In this document: in pieces, positions 60,427 to 64,000 of the stretch | Position numbering within the stretch: position 1 is the stretch's first letter | Layout: the number at the start of each line of letters is the position of its first letter | DNA from: Tricholoma matsutake | Taxonomy: Eukaryota; Basidiomycota; Agaricomycetes; Agaricales; Tricholomataceae | NCBI GenBank assembly: GCA_026075535.2 | Contig: AP026538.1 | Location: forward strand, 744,001 to 808,000 | Direction of reading: 5' to 3' | Length of the DNA: 64,000 bases | Made by a program: the position numbers and the translations under genes | Notes under the pieces: model-generated | Seen by the model: the letters and a program-made list of their open reading frames with translations, nothing else | What the model was told of the DNA's origin: nothing | Database searches by the model: none

Positions 60427-60647
60427 TGTCAAGACTGATTCCTCTGACCAGATTTCTGATCGTTTCCGCCGCAGTTTCCGGCCGCCTTGCAACACTGCCC
60501 ACCTCCTATCAGCAGCACTGCCTAATAGGCGAAATTCCCTCATTTCCAATTACATGAAACAGTTTCAGGAAATGCCTTGGAAGCTGGTTTGCAATTATCA
60601 CAGCCTCGGAAACCCCTATCATCTCCGGACTTTAGTATTTAAACTAG
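60427..60647 (+). repeat. Second Gypsy 3' LTR, left part
   Basis: TGTCAAGACTG follows a purine tract (AAGGGGGAAATAC), as expected for polypurine tract plus LTR start. The LTR contains a TATTTAAA box near 60,636 and is interrupted after TAAACTAG (60,640-60,647). The remainder resumes at 62,976. Confidence 0.6.
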
Positions 60648-60692
60648 GAGTACTTTACACTCCCCCACCTATTCTGGTTGGATTCCAGTTCG
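60648..60692 (+). repeat. Left terminal inverted repeat
   Basis: TTTACACTCCCCCACCTATT is the inverted match of the right end. It is followed by GGAATTCC-like and CCAGAATTTCCAGAA motifs. Confidence 0.85.
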
Positions 60693-60813
60693 TCCAGCCA
60701 GAATTTCCAGAATTTCTGGAATCCGGTGGAATTTTTTTTGTATGTAGTTTTCCCTATGCAGCACAATTCCGGTCGGAATAAGGATCCAATTTACAGCTGG
60801 AATCCCCGGAATA

Positions 60814-60858
60814 ACCTGACTAACAGGAATAACAGGAATAACAGGAATAACAGGAATG
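60814..60858 (+). repeat. GGAATAACA short tandem repeat
   Basis: Five near-identical copies of a 9-10-bp unit GGAATAACA. The right end has related GGAATAACC(T)GG units at 62,869-62,945. Confidence 0.9.
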
Positions 60859-60892
60859 CACGTGCTTTCCCAAATAAAAGTTTGACACACAT

Positions 60893-60965
60893 CAAGAATT
60901 GAACACTTGACCTTGGGTCTGCATACATAACAGCATGCTTAACCACTGAGCTACCAAGCAATTAT
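60893..60965 (-). repeat. tRNA-like Pol III promoter sequence (outward)
   Basis: On the minus strand TAGCTCAGTGG matches the A box and TGTTCAATTCT approximates the B box, ~40 nt apart. A T-arm-like CAAG/CTTG stem surrounds the B box. The acceptor stem does not pair, so this is a tRNA-derived (SINE-like) sequence rather than a working tRNA. It points toward the left terminus. Confidence 0.65.
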
Positions 60966-61215
60966 TCTTGGGCATACATTTAATACTTTTATTACCCAAC
61001 CAAGGTACGTAGTTAATCACAGCCATTAACAGAATAATTAATAAGTATGCATACACATGACATGTGACATGTGACTGCCAGCTCACAACCACCACCACCA
61101 CTGTTGCCAACACCGCCTCCTCCTCCTCTCCACTCTACCACCACCACTGTGTGCACACCCACCACCACCATTTCCATGCCCAATGCCACCATCACCACCA
61201 CCTTCAAATGAGCCG

Positions 61216-61790
61216 ACTGGACGGAACGTGGGCCCAAACGACGCAGATCACATCGTTTGGGGCCTAAGTATGTTTTTTTTTGTTTGCTTCTTGTTTTTTC
61301 ATACTAACTAACTTGTCTCATTTGTTTTATAGGTTCTACTCGACTGCCAGACATAACATGGGCCCAAACGACGTGATTGGACAGAACATAGGCCCAAACG
61401 ATGCAGATCGCGTTGTTTGGGCCCTAAGTAAGGTTTTTTTTGTTTGCTTTTTGTTTTTATAAACTAACTAACCTTTTTTTTTAGCTTTCTAGGTTATAAT
61501 CTACTGGCAACAATGCCACCACTCACAAACAAGCCAACGTGGGCCCAAACAACACAGATCGCATTGTTTGGGCCCTACGTAAGTTTTTTTCATTTGGTTT
61601 TTGTTTTAATAAACTAACTAACTCATTTTTTAGTTTTCTAGGTTATAATCTACTAGTAACGATGCCACCACCCACAAACGAGCCAACACGGGCCCAAATG
61701 ACGCAGATCGCATCATTTGCTTTTTGTTTTTATAAACTAACTAATTGTAATGTATTGCTTTTTAGGTTGTATACTACTGGGGACAACCTG
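61216..61790 (+). repeat. Four tandem units with intron-like segments
   Basis: Period ~150-160 bp. Each unit has a GGGCCCAAAC/GTTTGGGCCC palindrome around CGACGCAGATCGC, then a donor (GTATGT 61,268; GTAAGG 61,428; GTAAGT 61,579), a T-rich stretch, ACTAACTAAC, and an acceptor TTATAG, TTCTAG, TTCTAG or TTTTAG (61,332, 61,492, 61,641, 61,765). The fourth unit has lost its donor. The intron-like pieces are 63-65 nt. Confidence 0.85.
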
Positions 61791-61913
61791 CCACGATGAA
61801 AAACGCGCAACGAGGGTGCAGAGGGATGCCAGCAGACCCCGGAAGGGGGGTACCCACCTAGTAAGCACCCACCAACCTCTGTACTCATGCCATGTCGCAC
61901 TGACATGCCCAAA

Positions 61914-61944
<31 letters not shown>
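61914..61944 (+). repeat. Poly-C then poly-A tract
   Basis: About 21 consecutive C followed by 10 A. The length is probably variable or assembly-sensitive. Confidence 0.9.
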
Positions 61945-61990
61945 GAAAAAAACAGAAATCCAGACAGGGGACGACAGTGATGAACAATGA

Positions 61991-62312
61991 CAAGCCACCC
62001 ACCCCCAGCCTCACGAGCAACTGCTCGTGGGGTGGATCGTGGGTGGAATGACGCCCAGGCACAGGGACAGGAGATGACAACAACACACCACCCACCCCCA
62101 GCCTCATGAGCAACTGCTCGTGGGGTGGAACGTGGGTGGAACAGTGCCCAGGTGCAGGGATAGGAGATGACAATGCACCACCTGCCCCCAGCCTCACAAG
62201 CAACTGCTCATGGGGTGGATTGTGGGTGGAATGACAATGATGACAAGCCACCTACCCCCAGCCTCACGAGCAACTGCTCGTGGGGTGGATCGTGGGTGGA
62301 AGGACAGACAAC
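61991..62312 (+). repeat. Four tandem hairpin units
   Basis: Units of ~70-95 bp, each containing CACGAGCA-act-TGCTCGTG (with variants) enclosed by CCACCCC and GGGGTGG, then GTGGGTGGAA. Each would fold into a two-step stem. Confidence 0.9.
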
Positions 62313-62329
62313 AGCAGGGTCGTGTCCCC

Positions 62330-62592
62330 TCCCCCTCCCCCACACTTTGTGTGGGGAGGGATTTTTTTTGTACTTTTAATTATTTATTAGTATTGTGCCC
62401 CCCCTCCCCCGTTTTGCGTGGGGGAGGGATTTTTTTCTTCATGTTTTTACCTCCCCCCTCGCGTTTGGCACGAGGGGTTAGCTTTTTATGTATATAAATA
62501 AAACTCCCTCTCGCATCTTGTGAGAGGGAGGATTTTTTGTTTATCTATGTAATCACAATCATCCCACTCCCTCGCATTCAATGTGAGGGATG
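62330..62592 (+). repeat. Five consecutive terminator-like hairpins
   Basis: Five C-rich/G-rich stems at about 62,333-62,361, 62,402-62,429, 62,455-62,478, 62,504-62,531 and 62,568-62,590. The first, second and fourth are followed by T runs, and AT-rich spacers separate them. The stems share CCCTC...GAGGG-like arms but differ in loop and length. Confidence 0.85.
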
Positions 62593-62676
62593 TGGTTAAT
62601 TAAAAAAATTTGATCTTTCACTACTCCGAAAAAAATTAGAGTGTCATGAATAAACATTATATTACTATCTAATAAT

Positions 62677-62770
62677 TCTCCTGTGGCTCAACTGGTTAAG
62701 CACACATGTTTGGTTTGTCATGTGATCACTCTAATCAAGATGTCTTGAGTTCAATCCTTACTCTGCACAA
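62677..62770 (+). repeat. tRNA-like Pol III promoter sequence (outward)
   Basis: TGGCTCAACTGGTTAAGC matches the A box and GAGTTCAATCC the B box, ~50 nt apart. It points toward the right terminus, mirroring 60,893-60,965. Confidence 0.65.
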
Positions 62771-62922
62771 ATATATTTTGTAGGCACTTTGACAACTTAA
62801 GACTTGAAATTTGACTATCCATTAGGGTATATACTCTAAGTTGAGCATGTGGAGTAACCAGAATCTGGTTGGAATAACCGGAATAACTGGACTCTGACCG
62901 GAATAACTGGACTCCAACCAGA

Positions 62923-62967
62923 ATAACTGGACTCTGACCGGAATAGGTGGGGGAGGGTAAATTACAG
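62923..62967 (-). repeat. Right terminal inverted repeat
   Basis: GGAATAGGTGGGGGAGGGTAA is the inverted match of the left end. Confidence 0.85.
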
Positions 62968-62975
62968 TAAACTAG

Positions 62976-63342
62976 CTACCTTTGTTTTGTATCACCAGTT
63001 TGTAAATCAACAAAGTCACCCATCTGTTCCAACCTAGTCACTCAGTTTAATCCAAGTCAATCTTCACTCCCCTTCATCTCTATCTAAGTCTTCCTCTACA
63101 CCTATACTCGTCCTCACTGGATAACCTCCAGACCTCCAATCTTCCCCGCTCACCTTCATTTGAAATTAGGACACTTGACGAGGAGAAGGGTGCAGTTTCT
63201 TATAAACTGAAGCCAAGTCCTTTCTGCCCATTTTAATCTTTGTCCTGGATTTCCTTCGGGATCCTGCTCCTGCCAGTCAGTTCTACTGTTCCGGGTCCAA
63301 CTGGAATCCCAACATCTTTCCTCCTCGATTCAGAACTTAACA
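62976..63342 (+). repeat. Second Gypsy 3' LTR, right part
   Basis: It continues the LTR after the inserted element and ends in CTTAACA, giving TG...CA termini and an LTR of ~590 bp without the insertion. There is no second LTR in the window to confirm the ends. Confidence 0.5.
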
Positions 63343-64000
63343 ATCATCAGCACTCCATGTTGCAAAATATGTGGAACAGTGAACTTCATTAGCAGTCACA
63401 AAGATGCCAGGTTCAGGGAAGAGGTATTTGCGGTCATGGGGTGATTGGGATCTGGGGTCCACTCGTGAAGAATTAGTGTCCACAGTGGCTAAAGCTGAGA
63501 CCCAGAAAGTGATAGGGATTGGAACAATAGAGTTGTTCTCGATCAGGTGGAACTTGTTGCAGCTGGGGGGACCAGGTGGCTGTGAACGACCTAAAAGGGG
63601 GTAAGTGACGATATGATCACCACTGGAAGGCACTTACCAGTTTGATGCTGATTCTTTTGGCAACCATGGTTTTGTTGACGAGTTTTCAAATTTCCTGAGG
63701 TAGCTGGCAAGGGTTGGGTACTGGAGCTAGCAACTGTGGATTCTGCTGACATTTGGCATGCCTGTGTAGAAGGAGACGACACCTGTGATGGATTTGATGA
63801 GGTGTTGACCGATTGGGAAATGATCAAGGCATTGAAAGGGTCAGGAGCACATAGGAAGTTTCTCGCATATTGGTGAATTTGGTGGTATCTTTCCAGTGAT
63901 GATGCCAAACCAGTGAAGAGGACTGGGTACAAGAATTGATGTCTGGTGAGAGAGACGATACCCTCCACACATTGTGGTTTGATGATCTTCAGAATGTTCT
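63337..64000 (-). CDS. 3' part of an unidentified gene, truncated at its end
   Basis: The minus-strand gene enters from beyond 64,000. A 47-nt GT-AG intron (63,591-63,637) joins two frames exactly (phase 1, Gly codon): upstream ends KNQHQTG, downstream begins RSQPPGPPSCNKFHLIE. The upstream part is Ser/Thr-rich, with a basic NLKTRQQNHGCQKNQHQ stretch. The downstream part (PIPITFWVSALATVDTNSS) ends in SADDC and a TAA at 63,337-63,339. That stop lies inside the putative Gypsy LTR, so the original C-terminus was probably cut off by the insertion. I do not recognise the family. Confidence 0.55.

Larger units (their letters stand above)
60640..62975. mobile_element. Non-autonomous inverted-repeat element with hairpin arrays
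   Basis: An 8-bp direct repeat TAAACTAG (60,640-60,647 and 62,968-62,975) flanks 2,320 bp (60,648-62,967). The termini are inverted: left ACTTTACACTCCCCCACCT, right (reverse complement) AATTTACCCTCCCCCACCT, extending imperfectly to ~45 bp. An 8-bp duplication is usual for hAT transposons, but the ends lack the usual CAGNG. No transposase is encoded. Inside, from each end: GGAATAAC-type short repeats, a tRNA-like A/B-box sequence pointing outward, then three central arrays (61,216-61,790, 61,991-62,312, 62,330-62,592) and a poly-C tract. Removing the element joins two halves of an LTR-like sequence across one TAAACTAG. I do not recognise it as a named family. Confidence 0.75.

Noticed and set aside
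60893..60965. Functional tRNA gene
   Set aside because: A and B boxes are present, but the acceptor stem does not pair and the anticodon arm is irregular; treated as tRNA-derived sequence.
61216..62312. CRISPR array
   Set aside because: Repeats are long, diverged and carry palindromes without unique spacers of constant length; the organism is eukaryotic.
62330..62592. Bacterial intrinsic terminators
   Set aside because: The shape is similar, but the context is a fungal transposable element; described only as terminator-like.
62677..62770. Functional tRNA gene
   Set aside because: Spacing and boxes fit a Pol III promoter, but the full cloverleaf does not form by eye.

Overview
The window looks like accessory, transposon-rich sequence from a filamentous basidiomycete, most likely an Agaricomycete. 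The evidence is many 47-65 nt GT-AG introns (some with CTAAC branch sites), a chromodomain Ty3/Gypsy retrotransposon, a Tnp2-type (CACTA/En-Spm) transposase, a LINE with RNase H, and a fungal TET/JBP-like gene. The species is not identifiable from sequence alone. Family names come from recognition by eye, without a search.

Layout. 0-5.8 kb: the last exon of an unknown gene, then a ~1,440-codon minus-strand gene broken by five in-frame TGA codons. 9.3-10.4 kb: an intact three-exon SUN-domain gene. 12.1-13.4 kb: copy A of a dispersed repeat. 13.6-17.4 kb: an intact six-exon gene with an acidic repeat and a 248-bp tandem duplication across a splice donor. 19.4-20.3 kb: a doubtful gene with a duplicated exon-intron unit. 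22.2-28.2 kb: a young full-length Ty3/Gypsy element (426-bp LTRs, ACATG target duplication). 28.3-32.5 kb: a decayed Tnp2 transposase. 34.2-40.8 kb: two long inverted arms around a dead glycogen phosphorylase fragment and copy B of the dispersed repeat. 41.7-42.5 kb: an intact four-exon membrane protein gene. 46.0-47.5 kb: a broken TET/JBP-like dioxygenase gene. 49.5-52.1 kb: three isolated foldbacks, two sharing a core. 54.1-57.1 kb: a 5'-truncated LINE with exact target duplications and poly(A). 58.0-63.3 kb: the 3' half of a second Gypsy with an antisense accessory gene and a 3' LTR. That LTR is split by a 2.3-kb inverted-repeat element (60,648-62,967) that has tRNA-like Pol III promoters near both ends and three arrays of hairpin or intron-like repeats. 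The right edge holds the 3' part of another gene, apparently truncated by the Gypsy LTR.

Two themes connect the parts. First, decay is strongly biased: nine in-frame stops in three unrelated pseudogenes are all TGA, each one step from CGA, and key arginines in the second Gypsy and the TET-like gene have become Trp or Cys. This fits C-to-T loss at methylated CpG. A TET/JBP-like gene, whose family acts on 5-methylcytosine, sits in the same window. Second, elements are nested: the inverted-repeat element lies inside a Gypsy LTR, which itself cuts a gene.

The most unusual object is the 60,648-62,967 element. I do not recognise it as a named family.
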